Of a DNA stretch of 64,000 nt, positions 1 through 12,270 are shown in pieces. The notes beneath the pieces were generated by a model. It saw only the letters and a list, made by a program, of their open reading frames with translations. It was not told the origin of the DNA and searched no databases. Origin of the DNA: Gymnopus androsaceus JB14 (taxonomy: Eukaryota; Basidiomycota; Agaricomycetes; Agaricales; Omphalotaceae); contig ML769471.1 in NCBI GenBank assembly GCA_009733575.1, forward strand, positions 62,001-126,000. The letters run 5' to 3'. Position numbers and translations under genes: made by a program. How positions within the stretch are numbered: position 1 is the stretch's first letter; each line of letters starts with the position of its first letter.

Positions 1-360
1 TCGAGACATCAACGTTCCCAATGCTTCGTTCATCTAGAGGGATCAGGCGATTCCCAATTCAGAAGTAAATTGAACTCGTGTAACAGATTCAACCATTATC
101 TGATATATATGTACGTTTGGTTCGACTTCCCAACCTAGCCGAAGGTGCAATGTGACGTTCTCCTTGTCTCAAGGAAGAGCGGGAATTCGGGCGGCTTGTC
201 GAGCTACATCACCATTCCGGTAGAACACAAAGCAGCGTTGGTGGGTCTCAAAAAATCATTACAGACCATCGATATCGCAATAATACTCATTTTCATGGTA
301 TTCAAGCTCAAGCCACGAACTATGGCCTCAATATCAACATTACTCACTGCCAAAACCTAA
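1..360 (+). repeat. Degenerate copy of the 11978-12360 segment
   Basis: This stretch aligns over its whole length with 11978-12360, with many substitutions and small gaps. Shared blocks include the TTCAACCATTATCTGATATAT core and the GTCTCAAAAA(A/G)TCATTACAGACC stretch. In the other copy the block carries the second exon and intron of a plausible small gene. Here the acceptor AG that would close that intron is lost and stop codons interrupt the matching frame, so this copy cannot encode the same product. It is read as a pseudogenised duplicate or a fragment of a dispersed repeat. The segment starts at the window edge, so the true repeat may extend further left. Confidence 0.7.
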
Positions 361-949
361 TCTCCTATAAGCAGACTCGAATATACACTGACGATCCGTT
401 GGATGTGTGTATATAGAGCGAAAACCCTTTTTCTTATTTTCTCTCTGATATATTTGGATGCCATTACAACACAGATAGTAGATGTGCCTCTGCAAGTATT
501 GTCACTCAGGCTAGGATTTGTATAATTCGACTCCCGAAACCCTACAGTAGTATATGACAATTTCATTAATTGGCTTGATACTCTGGTTCCAGAAGACTAG
601 TAGTATATAATATGTACAAGTAGAAGTAAATAGTAGGTGATGATTCGCGATCCACGACTCGGGAATGTTGCAAAAGATGAGGCTCATACATAAGGTTACA
701 GGGGATGAAATATACCATAGGCCCTACCAAGTATCGACGCTCCAGGTCAAAGCGTAGGATCGCAAATGGAGTATTTACTGTGATTGTAGTTTTCCTGGAT
801 CCCCCCTCCTAAGCAGTAACGCATACATGCTTAGACTCCCATAGACAGAGTAATACATGACATACATGAAGTGTATAACGTCTGTGATTTAAGTTGGCTC
901 TTTTACTGCAGCCGATCAAGCACCCGCTCAGCTGATCACAGAGGTTGAA

Positions 950-2250
950 TTCGAGCCAAGATTTTCAACCTTCCCTTGGTTGATATGTATCCTGCAAGAG
1001 GATGAAAGATAGGTTGGATTTGGGCCTCTGATAGGTTGAAATCCAACTTCAAATTTTCGCCAAAATCACCTCCAGGCCAAAATTGTATTTCGATTTGCGT
1101 TGACCTCTATTTGAAGTTTTAGCGAGACTTATGAAGTCAGAATTCACCAAATATTTTGACTTTCAACTGATCCGGTTTGATTAAGATTGTATACTTTGAC
1201 TTCGCTAGGTTCAACTTTTTGTATGTGATTCTAGTTCAAAGTCAAAAGCATTCAACTTCAACTTTATACATTCTATCCATACACTAAGTTTAACTTCTAT
1301 GGAATTCAGGAAGTATCGGCTAAGATAAAGATTGAAATACCATTGCTGCAACATTAGCAGGCCCTAGAGTGAGCCTTGCATAAGCTTAATTCTAATTTGG
1401 GAACAATTCCCCCCTGGTAGAGATACATTTTCCACCCAGAACCAGTCTAAAAAAATTCCAGACAGTCTTCCGAGGTGGAATTGCGGCCAATGGGGGGGAA
1501 ATTGTAGGGAAAATGGATAAATATCCAAGTGACATGAGGCAAAATGGGGACCAAAAAACTTGCCATAAACTGATCCCTCTAAAGTTGAAATGCTACAATT
1601 TTACTAAGAACAAGCTTGGCTCGAACGGATTGTGTTATGCTCTTCTTGATAGGTTAACAGTTGAATAGCATATATCATAAAGTTAGTGTATTGCAAATAA
1701 CTACAAAAACATGCATGGTCAAAAGTAGCAGTATTATTCCCTAAAATCATAGTTAAAATGAATGGAAGTTGAAAGTTGAAGTTGGTCAAAAAGTTGAATG
1801 TTCAAGTTGAACATGTGATTTCAAGTTGAAAGTTGAAACCCAAAGCTGAAATCGGAGTTGAAGCCGAAATATTTGGCGAAAACAGACGCCATAGAGACTA
1901 GACCTTGAGATATTGGAGGCATTGAAGTAAATTGCGGTTGAGAAAAGTGACTGAGATTTGAGAACACCGGAAGATAAGCAGAGGGACACCAGCATTTCCA
2001 CTGAGAGAATCGACGACAGAGAATTTGGCTTGAAGCAAGCTTGAAGCTTGAATTCTTGACGCGTTGACGTGGTAGTTGGTTACAAAAAAAACCCCAAGTC
2101 AGGAAAGCGCCCAGATACGGAAGTCTCCGGTAGGTTGATGTTCGCCCCAGCAACCTGTGGTGAAAATGGCCAAAAATGGCATCAACCTAAAAGTGCCCGA
2201 ATTAAGTTGAAAGTTCCTTTTCAACCTGAAATAGGTCAGTAATTACCCTA
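950..2250. repeat. CAACTT/AAGTTG-rich repetitive tract
   Basis: The tract is unusually rich in TTGAA, AAGTTGAA and CAACTT words on both strands, densest around 1765-1860 where AAGTTGAAAGTTGAA occurs repeatedly. Short inverted similarities exist between the left part (about 1030-1080) and the right part (about 2130-2230). No credible coding region is seen. It may be an old non-autonomous element or a satellite-like tract; no clean termini or target duplication could be defined. The rest of 361-2900 shows nothing else supportable, apart from a GCTAGCTAGCTAG run near 2267-2279. Confidence 0.35.
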
Positions 2251-2920
2251 AGCGGCGTCCACAGCGAGCTAGCTAGCTAGTACTCGTCACCTTGCTCATG
2301 ATTGGTCTTCGAACTTGACCATACCGCGCGCGGGCGATGGGCGGCAGACTGACAGCCCAAGATGAAAAAAAAAACCATCTTTGTTCATTTTATTTCAGAT
2401 ACATACATATTACTGCTTTGTATGTAAGTAAGTACAGTATATTTTACCAAGCACCCTTCGGATTCGAATCGGCGCGGTCGAGTACATCAGTCGAACGACA
2501 AAGTCCAAGAAATCACCCAAACACCAAGTTGGACAAAAAACAAACACACGCAGAAGAGAAAAATTGCAATAGCACACAACGAGACACGATTGAGGACTGA
2601 GGATTGATGGATGGATAACGATAGCAAAGAGCCGATCCAAGAAGAAAGAAGCGATTCTGTAAAACAAAAAACAAAAACTCCAAAAAACACTTTTGAATTC
2701 AATTTCCCCAGTCCAGTCCGTAGTCCAGAGTCCTTGCCTAAACTCGCACCCACACCATGCCGCCTCTCACTCCCACTCCATCTCTTTATACTTATAGCGA
2801 CGGGGAAGGTTCTCCTTCCCAAATGGCACTGGAATGGCCCCGGTTGATTTCCTTTCCTTTCCCTAATAAAATGTTTTGCTTCAGGAATCGAATTCTTCCC
2901 ATGCACGGATCCACACAAAG

Positions 2921-4779
2921 TCACGAAGCCCTCGTGATAAACGACTCGTAGAGGTTTGAGTTTTGGTTTCGTGCACGCGGAGGATGTTCGTATTCATCGT
3001 CGCGGCCGCGGTGTCCTAGACTACTAAGACTAACATTAGCTCCTGTTCTCATAGACAGAGTCGTTCTCGAACCCGAAACCCCAGGCTCCCTAGGTGCATG
3101 AAAAGTCGACGTCGGCGCCTGGTCATCCTCCCCCTCTTCCTCATCATCATCAACCAACTCGTCCCGATCCAAAGACCTTGAGCGAGAACGATGTCCGTGT
3201 CCGTGTCCGTGGGCATACCTCCCCATCCCAGAGGATACACGAGGTCCTCCACCCGCCACCTCCGCACCCGGTGAAGACATCGGTGTCATGGGGCTTCCAG
3301 AGTCGGGATGGGCAGGACCAGGACTAGACTGGCGCTGCCTTGGAGATGCAGATGCAGGACTAAGAGGTGATACAGGCGAAAGAGGTGTCCTCGTGTTACT
3401 CGTTTCTAGTTCGAGTTCGGGGTGGATTACCAAATCGGAGTCGGTGTCTCGTGTGAGAGTAGGAGTGGGGGCAGGCGCAGGTGCAGGGGTAGGAGTAGAA
3501 TCAAGCGCAGGCGCTAACAAGGACGATAGGGATGATTTTGAATTTGAATTTTTCTTGGTAGACGCTGCACCGTTTTGAGTCGTAGTACTCCCATTCCCAT
3601 TCGCAGGGGATTTCTCCTTGCCTTTGCCTTTTGCGTTCCCCTTGCCTTTACTCGTACTCGCACTGGCAGTTACCCCAGGCCCACCGAGTATGGCGCGGAA
3701 TGCAAGGGCTGCAGAGGAGGATATGGGTGTGGGTACCGGTGTAGGTTGTTTATCTTTTCCTCCGGCTGTACCAGTAGTACTGGTAGTAACAGGGGTAGCC
3801 CCGTTGGCGTTGGCGCCGGCACCTCGCGTACGTAAGTTAGGAGGGGAGGTCAGGGCAGAGAAGGAAATCGAGGGTGCCGAAGGTGGGCCGGAGGGTGGAG
3901 CTTTGGGAGCGGAAGCGAGAGCAGGGGCAGGAGTAGGGGCTTTGGGGGTAGGAAGAGTAGTAGTGGAAGCGGGAGAAGCTTCTTTAGGTCTGGGAGCAAT
4001 AAGGGAAGCGATGGCGGTCATAGCAGTACCATTGATTGCCTCCCCTGACCCCTCCTCCCCCTCAATCGGAGTAAGCTCATCCAACTCATCCAACTCGTCT
4101 TCGTCGTCAGGAGCTGGCTGGCTGACTCCAGGAGCACGACGGGCTAACAACGCCCTAACGCCGTCCAACACTTCCATCAGCACCTTTTCATTCCTCGCTT
4201 CGCGTTCAACCAGTCCGTTTATCTGCGTTTGGAGGGATGCTAGCGTTGGTGAAGGGGCGGGGGAAGCAGGGGGCGCGACCAGGGCCGGGGCGTGAACCAG
4301 AAGCGGAGGCGGGGGAACCCTCAAACTGGCCCTGGTTTTCAGCTTTTTCGCCGTCTCCTGCGCTTGCTCCGGCGACCTAGGCCGTTTAGCTGCTCTCTGA
4401 GGCAGCGGAGCACTGATACTCATGTTCGCACTTGCATTGGTACTGGTCCTCCCCTTTTTATTCCGGGGCGGAGGTGGATTATTGCTGCAAGCCCAGTGGC
4501 GTTTATAGCACATCATGCAGGAGGACCGCAGGGAGGACGTTTCGCAGGGTTTATTAAGCGATGTACATCGCCAGCAGGGGGGGTCCTATAGCACAAGTTA
4601 ATATCCATATCTTCGCCGTGTATACCACTTACTCTAATCCCCAAAACCTCCTTTGGTTTTCCTGGCACTGACTTGCCACTGAACTGCGGATGCCCCCGTT
4701 CCATCTCCTCCTCCGATTCTGCGTCTAGTGTAGCAGTAGGAACTTTGATTTTGATCTTGGGAAGGCTTTCTGTGGCCAT
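2921..4779 (-). CDS. Zn-cluster-like low-complexity nuclear protein
   Basis: Two exons: 4633-4779 and 2921-4585, joined across a 47 bp intron (4586-4632, donor GTAAGT, branch-like ATTAAC, acceptor CTATAG), giving 603 aa. The start ATG at 4779 opens with MATESLPKIKIKVP. Splicing creates a paired-cysteine module near residues 53-85 (DPPCWRCTSLNKPC, then SSCMMCYKRHWACS). This C-x2-C-x6-C ... C-x2-C-x6-C layout recalls basidiomycete zinc-cluster-like proteins. Downstream are a basic segment (KRPRSPEQ) and a very long Ala/Pro/Ser/Thr-rich region, then a His-Gly repeat and an acidic run. A chromatin or transcription role is inferred from composition only. The second exon opens many antisense frames because of its GC-rich low-complexity sequence; those are not genes. 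Confidence 0.6.
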
Positions 4780-6870
4780 TGTCGACGTGTGAGAGGGGAG
4801 TATTATGTAACAGTTCTGATGCGCGGAGGGAGCGGAGCTTTGTGCGGAGGCCTTACAAACAAAGGATGATTGCAGGTCTAAAGAAACCTCAAAGCACGGG
4901 ATGTTACTTCTACATATCCTTCTGTCTCTATTGTCTAGTCAAGTTTAAAGCATCGCGATACTCTATTCTATTCACCATCACCGCTACAAACACTCAAGCC
5001 TCGGCCTGACAAGGCCTCAGATCTCGAAGCTTCCAAGTTGGATTCGTACGCGCCGAATGGCCACTTTTTCCTTCTCTTCTATCCTCCCTTCTTCCCTCCC
5101 TCTCCGATTTGGAATACATACAGAGTTATCGACGCCACGGCCGCGTAATTAACTCCACCCCCCATCCTCTCCGCTCGGAATACTACAACGCCTCACGCCT
5201 AGAGCGATTCGGGAGAACCGGCGGTGGTCGTCACTATCTTTTCTTTCTTTCCGAGTCCTCAGCAAAGTTCTCTTCAAGTTCCTCGCCTTCTCTTCTCCTC
5301 TCAGTTCCTCCGAGGTCTCCTCCCTGGCTCCAATTCGACCGATTGGTAGAATCTACTTTGGAACCTGTGAATCCGTGATGCTCGACGTGCGTACTACGTA
5401 TGGAGCGTTCGAGTCCAAGGGAGTCGGGAATCGGGGCGGGATGCGATATTCATTATCTAGTGCCTACGCCTTCTTAGCGATTTCTTCGTATGCTCATGTT
5501 GGTCAAATTCTATCGTCTTTCTAAAGTCCTACTCTCATTGAATCAATCAATCCCAACTTTATCCAAATAGGCTGGGGCGAAATGGAACGTGAATCCACAG
5601 AAAAGCAACAGATATGCCATTTCAAGTCTTGTGTCCTAAAGTACGCTACTTATTACAGGTGAGGTTCCATAGACTCGGAGCTTCTGGGGTCCTCAATATC
5701 AATTTCTACGGCTCTAGGCTTCAATGTCCTACTGGAAAAACACCGCGAAGACCATCTAGATCCAGGGTCTTTATTTCGGCATTAGCTCTAATATGAACTA
5801 GTTTAGCGGATAAAGGCTAACTCGAATTGCATTCGACAGGTTCACTTGGTTCATAGTCATCACTTGACACCAGCGGATTTGTTCGGTACTCAAATAGCCT
5901 TTCATATAAGTATCATCTCCCTTGCTTTCTCCCCTAGTCTCGTCCTTGTTGATTTACAGGATATCCCATAGAACCAGCAGCACACACTATCTCTGAGCTT
6001 TTGTCCTGATGAATCTCATTCTCTCCCTGGCCGGTGATCACGACTCCGGGCTTGCATCTGCAAGTTCAACAACCTCTCCACCCTCCACAATCACTCTTAT
6101 CCAACCATTTGCTGATTCTGATATCATCTTGGGTAGCATGATCATCGTCTCTGTCGGTCGGAATAGAGATTCCACAATCTCCCGCGTACATTGGACTCTT
6201 GTACGTCGTAGGTCTCTGTGACATATCCCAATGGAACCACAGGAGCGGTTATCGATGCTTCTTTTATGGATCTACACCTGACTTGGATTGTAGTTCTATA
6301 ATATTAGCCGGAGATAGCGGAACTGGGAATATCGATGTAGACCAAGCGGGAACGTCAGTTTTACAGACTGTTTTCTTAATTTGATTTCTTTTGCAGATTT
6401 ACCGTCGAATACAACATATCCTACTAATCTCAAGATGCCTGGACCTTGCTTCTTCAAGTTCCCCGGACATCCACTTCGTCAGAATTTTTCATTGCAACCG
6501 TGACCATTTCATTCATGTCATGCCATGCCATGCAACGCCCAATGTTTTCAACCTGCAGTCGTTGAAGACTTGAAGTTGACTCCAAAGAATCCGATAGGTT
6601 GGACTGAGGCCTGAGGTTCTGCTTCTTTTACTCCTTCTACTCGGTACGACGGCCAAAGTGCGGTCTGATTGGCAGCTAAACGTTTTTGGGACACGAATTT
6701 CGAAGCCGCCCAAAATCGGATTCGCAGTTGGGAAAAATCCTGCTTTTTTCCAACCTTTCATCTGCGCCACCATCTCGGTCTTAAATTCTCTATGCGGAAG
6801 TTAGCCCAGTCCTCTTTTATCGAGTTTGGTACCCAGTAAGTAGGATTTTGCTGGCTTAAACTCGTAACCC
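4780..6870. other. Intergenic, no supportable gene
   Basis: About 2.1 kb between the zinc-cluster-like gene and the MYND pseudogene. It has several short open frames (for example near 5109-5378 and 6009-6221) but no recognisable domain, no consistent exon chain and no conserved motif. A pyrimidine-rich stretch at 5060-5110 may belong to the divergent promoter of the gene ending at 4779. Confidence 0.5.
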
Positions 6871-7698
6871 ATGTTCATGCTACTTCCAAAGGGAAAAACA
6901 ATGGCTGAACCTAGTGTTCGTGCCGCTCATGATTTGTCAAGGGACCTCACGAACAAGATGTTTGAATGCTTCAGTACAATATGCTTGACTGGAGGAACAA
7001 CCAGGTTGAAAATTACGTTGGAGAGAGCACTCCCTATCTGGTTTCCCGCAGTTGTTCCAGACATCCCTCGCACATGCGAAATGATTATTGTGTATTCAGG
7101 GATTGTCAACTTGACTCAGGACTGGGAGGTCTACTCGTGCGGTAACAGCAATTGTGGGAAGGTGCTCGCCCAAGCGGTCTCCTCCATCGTCGCACCGTTC
7201 GTTCCACGTATACGGGCCTGGCTCCGGTTTATTTGGAAGATGAAAGGAGCCAAAGAGCTTTACACTTGTGCCAATAAGGAACCGGAAATTGTCACTAACA
7301 TTGTCGAGATGATATCTTCGTTCAGCGTGAACGATGAGCTAGCGCGCGCGTTGCGAAAGCTTCGTGATCTCGTGGAAGATCTAGCGCAGATATGGATGGG
7401 AAAATACGACCCAATCCCTGTCACTGTTCCCCCGCCCCATCCAGGAATCGAAACAATTCGGAAAAGTCGTCTGGCCTACAGAGCTGAAACATCCCTCCTC
7501 GCGTCATTGGCGATTGATCGACTCCTCTTCTCCGGTTCTGCTAAAGCCAATACGAAAAATCGATTCGTTGCTTCTATAGGTGGCCCGGAAGAATTTACAA
7601 GGATCTATTTCAAGAGGTTGGACGGGACCCTAGGAGCGAAGAGATTTCTGAAACATCGCACCATGTTTTCGTTACTTGGCCCGGTTGGTCTCATAATA

Positions 7699-10149
7699 TC
7701 ACACCACCAATAATTATGCTTCAGCCATACTGAAGCATTGTGTGAAATAAAATATTTCAATACATATGCAAAATGTATTTTTTCGGACAAGTATAGAAAA
7801 TACATATTTCGGTGGACTAATGAAGGAATTAAATTCCAACCTTCTGAATTTAGAACTTTATACAGAGGTGGGAGATAAAATGTTTCAGTTCAGCTGAGAA
7901 AACAATAGTTTCAATGTGGACTTGAAAGTCCTGCTTTCACAATTAGAGTGAAAGTAATTGTTTCAAAGAACAATTCAATATTGCACTGAAAGATGAGTTA
8001 TTTACCCGGAGAGTTCAATGCCGGCCATCGGTGAACATCAATGGTCCGCCAGCAATCAGTGGCCATCAGCGCTTTTCTTTTTGGCTTGCCTCAAACATTG
8101 ATCCTCACTGTTTTTCATGTCGGGAATCGTTGGACGCAATGAAATGTTTTTTCTTCGAGTCATTTTGTGCTTGGTAATCGTGATCCTCCTCGTTGGCTCC
8201 CGACGTTTTTCTTGCAAGCCTTCTTCATGGATTCTGAGTCCCAGCTCCGACCTCTCAAAGGTCCTGCAAAGGTCCTCAACGAAAACACAACTCCTCGCAA
8301 TAGTTAAAGGCTTTATCAATGACTCTAACAATGACAATCTCCTTCAGAGTGACCTGCAATTTCAGGGTTTGATACAGTACCAAAACACCTGACCTGCATG
8401 TATCACCACAAAACAGCGCTGACAGGGCAGCTGAGGATACCAAAGCGGAGGCTTCTGGTATAGACAAGCATGCAACTGGGTACGTTCTTTTTGCTCCTTG
8501 ATTGTTCTATATTAATGAAAACTGTTGTAGAGCGCATAAAACTACTCCTTCTCTTCTTCCGCGTGCGCTTCTTTCCATGTCAATTCCCCTCCATTTCATA
8601 CTAACCTCATTTTTAGCGAAGCTTTCCGAGCATTGCGAACTATACAGTAGTTTATAGGCTCGCCAACAACTCATCTAGATAGCCCGAAAATCCAAGCCCT
8701 CCAACATCTTCATCAATGAAATCCATGTTCTCACCGGAGCACAAAACGTATCCGAATCCAATGGATCGATAATCACGACAGTCACTTCTACCGCAGAAAA
8801 TGACAAGGAAAGCAGACGAGAGAGAAAGGACAGGGAATGAGAGAGACCGGAGAAAGCAACGTCAAGCAGGGTATGTTATTCTCATAGATGTGTGGACATA
8901 TCTAACTTGTCCTCTGTAGAACAAGATCAAACCGCTTGCTCTACTGCTGCCTCAGCATCCACTGTCGCATCTTCATTCCGAATGCACATGTACCGGTTCC
9001 CACTGCTGCCACACTTCCCCATGCGCTGGCCAACTTACAGTTGACCCTTCGCACTTTTGCTTTTCCCATCTGAACAGGTAGACGTTGATTCTCCGCTGGC
9101 TTTCGTTGACTTTTGCCTCATACGGCAGGCTAACGACAATGCAAGCCATCATCGTTGTTGAACATCATTGTTCTTCCATTGACTTCCGCTGACTTTTGTA
9201 TCCCATGGCTGACTGACTGCAGTGAAAGTCATTGACATTGTTAGTTCCTGGAGGTGGACATCATTGTTTTTCCATTGACTTTCGCTGACTTTTAGCTCCT
9301 GTGGCACAACCAGCTCAATGGAGACCATTGAGGTTCTCGCTCATTATATGTGAATGTTGTCAACTTCTCCATTGACTCTCACTGACTTTCACCTGCTATG
9401 GCAGCTCACTTTCGACGATTTTGCCCATTATAGGTAGTGACTTTCATTGACTTTCACTCTCTCCGCTCATTCTTTGGTTGAGGGTCAACGGTTTTCATTG
9501 GAATTTTGAGCGCAGGAATGGTAAATATTGGTGACAATGACTTTTATATTGTACGATGTAAACTGGTGCTGTTACGCCTTCTTTGTCGTAGTCTTTTGAA
9601 TATTGAGATTAATGTAGAGTAGAAAAACTAACAAACGGCGAAAGCCACTGGCTTTCACTGGCTTTCACTGTTTGTTCAATATCAAAGTTTCACTGCAGTG
9701 GACTCCACTGAGGGCCACTGGAGGTGAGTAAGAAGAATGCTGGCCGCCATTGAAGTTCATTGTTCTTTCACGGTCCGCGTGTATTACTGTGAAAGATTGC
9801 CTTTCGCTGTCCGGTTTGGCAGCGGCCCGGCACGGGCCGAGAATTGAAGTGTTGTCTTTCGGGAGCCAGCTGAAAGGGTTCTCCGAAACAAATACTTTCA
9901 TTCTTGTGGTGAAATAAAAGGATTCAGTCTGCATTGAAAGCATTGTTTTCAGAGCTCAATTGAAAAGTGTTCTTTCAGAAGTCTGTCTAAAATTCAAAAT
10001 TCCAAGGGCCTGAATGTAATTCCTTCATAAGTCCAGGGAAATATTTATTTTATATGCTTGTCCGAAAAATTACATTTCGTGTGTGCACTGAAATATCTCA
10101 TTTCCGATTATGCTTCAGTCTGACTGAAGCATAATCTTTGGCGGTGTGA
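7699..10149. mobile_element. 2.45 kb element with ~250 bp terminal inverted repeats
   Basis: The left end TCACACCACCAATAATTATG and the right end, read in reverse complement as TCACACCGCCAAAGATTATG, begin a long imperfect inverted repeat. It extends about 250 bp inward on each side (roughly 7699-7955 and 9895-10149). Each terminus carries a small internal hairpin (ATTATGCTTCAG...CTGAAGCA). The interior has no transposase-like frame and contains diverged short repeats, so the element looks non-autonomous. It interrupts the MYND gene between the two halves of a continuous conserved frame. A 2 bp AT duplication is possible, but target duplication and superfamily cannot be settled from one copy. 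Confidence 0.75.
9055..9475. repeat. Diverged short repeats inside the element
   Basis: Variants of CATTGACTTTCGCTGACTTTT recur about five times in this stretch (for example near 9080, 9177, 9277, 9372 and 9440), with irregular spacers that often contain a TGGCA word. The pattern suggests an old tandem array of roughly 90-100 bp units inside the inverted-repeat element. No coding potential is visible. Confidence 0.5.
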
Positions 10150-11685
10150 ATCCACCCTCCCATTGCTGAAACACTTTACAAAGTCGATTTTTAGCCTAAA
10201 ATCGTGAAGTACGTGTCTACGCTGGCAGACTCGGTCGTCAGGACTAGTGAGGTTGGCAAAAACTCTGGAGAGATTGATCTCTCGATGTCTCTCAAGTTCA
10301 TTTCTAACGTCTTTCTCTCGTCGAAAACGCAATCCTGGCAACACTTGATTGCTGTAATGGATACTTACGGCGATCCTGGACTATTACCGTTGCTCTTCAA
10401 GATCTGATTTAACGAGAAGAAAGAGGAGAATCAGACTGCAATGGTGCTATTCTTTAAAGAGCTTTGTGACCACCTTGCGTGGGTCCAAGTAGTTTCACCG
10501 CCATTGCTCGAGTGGAACAGCACCATGGAGCCAAGATCGATGCACTTCCCAAATCGAGCCTATTAAAGCGCCTTTGGACGTATTACATAGCGCTTGCTCA
10601 GGAGTATGGCATCTTGGAGCAGCATTCAAGGTCGGCTAACACAGCTGAAGTACGTCGAACTGGCCATTATTATCATGATATATGAAACCCATGCGTCGTT
10701 CACAGTCTACCTACAATTCGGGGCTCTTGACTCTTCCGCTAAGATGAAGCGTTGTGCTGGATGCTCATTCGCAACTTATTGCAGTAAAGAGTGCCAGGTT
10801 CGTTCGTTTGTGTTACTAATTACTCTCAGGCTTACATTCCACCCTTCAGGTCGAAGATTGGAATAGGCATCAAAGTAACTGTAAGGTTTTGCGAGTGACT
10901 CAAAAAGCTTTTCCTGGTAAGACTTCCAAGCATTTGGCGGAGTCGATGATAACTTACTCTGTACAACTCAGTAACGCCTTTGCAGCCACATTTGGACTTG
11001 TGCTTTCATTGCCACCCAGAAAGTCCTCTCGTCTCGGGTTTCGGCAAGTTGCAAGTTTGATACTATAGACTACTTGCCGCCCCCGCCATCTCTTGAGCGA
11101 CTCTGGCCCACGAATTTTTTATTCTCGATTTTGCTAGACGAGCATTATAATGATAATTATTTATCATTATTATTTATCATTTGAAGCACGTGACTCTCAC
11201 AACGTCGACCTCGCAAGACCCCTCAGATACTTACTTATCTACGAGCTCTGGGTTTGTTCTATTGGAAAATACCGCAAAAAATCTGGGATCTTTACTCCAG
11301 CGCATTGAATCCTTACAAGGCAACTTCGCTAGGTATCGAAGGATATCAAGCCTTACCTAGGTTTTTCACTCGAATCGTGTCCATCTTTGATCTTACGGAA
11401 ATCCCACGAGCTCTTTTGTGGTTCACAGCATAATCTGGAAAAGAAGCAGGATACAGCTACAGGTAAAGCACTGCATCCTAGTCCAGCTTTCGAACTCTTG
11501 ATGTGTGGATTAGCGCTCAGCAATATATAAAACAGCCTACCCTTGTTTTCTCTCCCAATCCCGTCCTTGTTGTTATCCTCTAATACCAGAAACAACAACA
11601 CTTGGTCTTGACTTTAGCTCACTTTCTGGCACTGCTTCTAGACCTAAGAGAGAGCACCGATCTCACTGCCAAGCGCGGCAGCACG

Positions 11686-12270
11686 ATGGATGTGCATGCG
11701 TTTGGTGGTGACGATGACTATTGCTCTGGAGTGGGGTATGAAGTGCAAGGTCCGAGCCCTCATTCGAGTCGTCAGCGCCCATGCCGTATGCATTCAAGAA
11801 GTGGATCGAGTGATCTCGAAGGAAACTCGTCGGAGACTGAAGTGAGTTCACGGATGCTGCCAATGTTTCCTTTCCTTCCTGGTATCGATTGGATATGTAC
11901 TAGGTGGAATCTTTATTATCCCCTTCCTGGCCCAAGTTTGGAGAGCATCAAGAGCATAGCATTTGACGTAGACATAGTCGCTCGAGGCATCGACCTTCCC
12001 GACGCTTCGTACGTTCAGAACGGATCAAGCGATTCCGAGACCAATTCGGAGGTATGTTTTACCCCGTTCAATGGATTCAACCATTATCTGATATATGTGT
12101 ATGCCTAGTTCGACTATCCTCCTCCTCGGCCTAACCAAAGACGCAACGTAACGTTCACCTTGTCTCAAAGCAGAGCAAGGAATTCGGAAAGCTCGCCGGG
12201 CCACACCACCATCTCTGGTGGAACACAGAGCAGCGTTGGCGGGTCTCAAAAAGTCATTACAGACCATTGA
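11686..12270 (+). CDS. Hypothetical protein, 175 aa, two exons
   Basis: The model has exon 11686-12051 (MDVHAFGGDDDYCSG...) and exon 12109-12270, joined by a 57 bp intron with GTATGT donor and GCCTAG acceptor. The frame is continuous across the junction (SSDSETNSE then FDYPPPRPNQRR). The product is Ser- and charge-rich without a recognised domain. Its second exon, the intron and the downstream 90 bp match a degenerate copy at 1-360, so the locus belongs to a small repeated family. It may be a gene fragment spread by duplication rather than an active gene. No function is proposed. Confidence 0.35.

Larger units (their letters stand above)
6871..10920 (+). pseudogene. MYND zinc-finger gene, decayed and split by an element
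   Basis: The left part (6871-7698) is an open frame of about 275 codons starting MFMLLP or, 10 codons in, MAEPSVRAAHDL. It ends at GLII where a repetitive element begins. On the far side the same frame resumes with IHPPIAETLYKVDF, then a stop codon, then KYVSTLADSVV and WQHLIAVMDTYG, with more stops and frame changes. At 10738-10797 and 10851-10885 lies a clear MYND finger (CAGCSFATYCSKECQ, a 53 bp intron, then VEDWNRHQSNC), ordered as in agaric MYND proteins. The conserved order on both sides shows one ancestral gene. The internal stops mark it as non-functional. MYND fingers usually bind proline-rich partner proteins; no specific function can be assigned. Confidence 0.7.

Noticed and set aside
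3618..4295. 225-codon plus-strand open frame
   Set aside because: It is antisense to the low-complexity exon of the zinc-cluster-like gene, with no start context or conserved motif.
5109..6573. Short plus-strand frames after the first gene
   Set aside because: No splice chain, domain or conserved pattern joins them.
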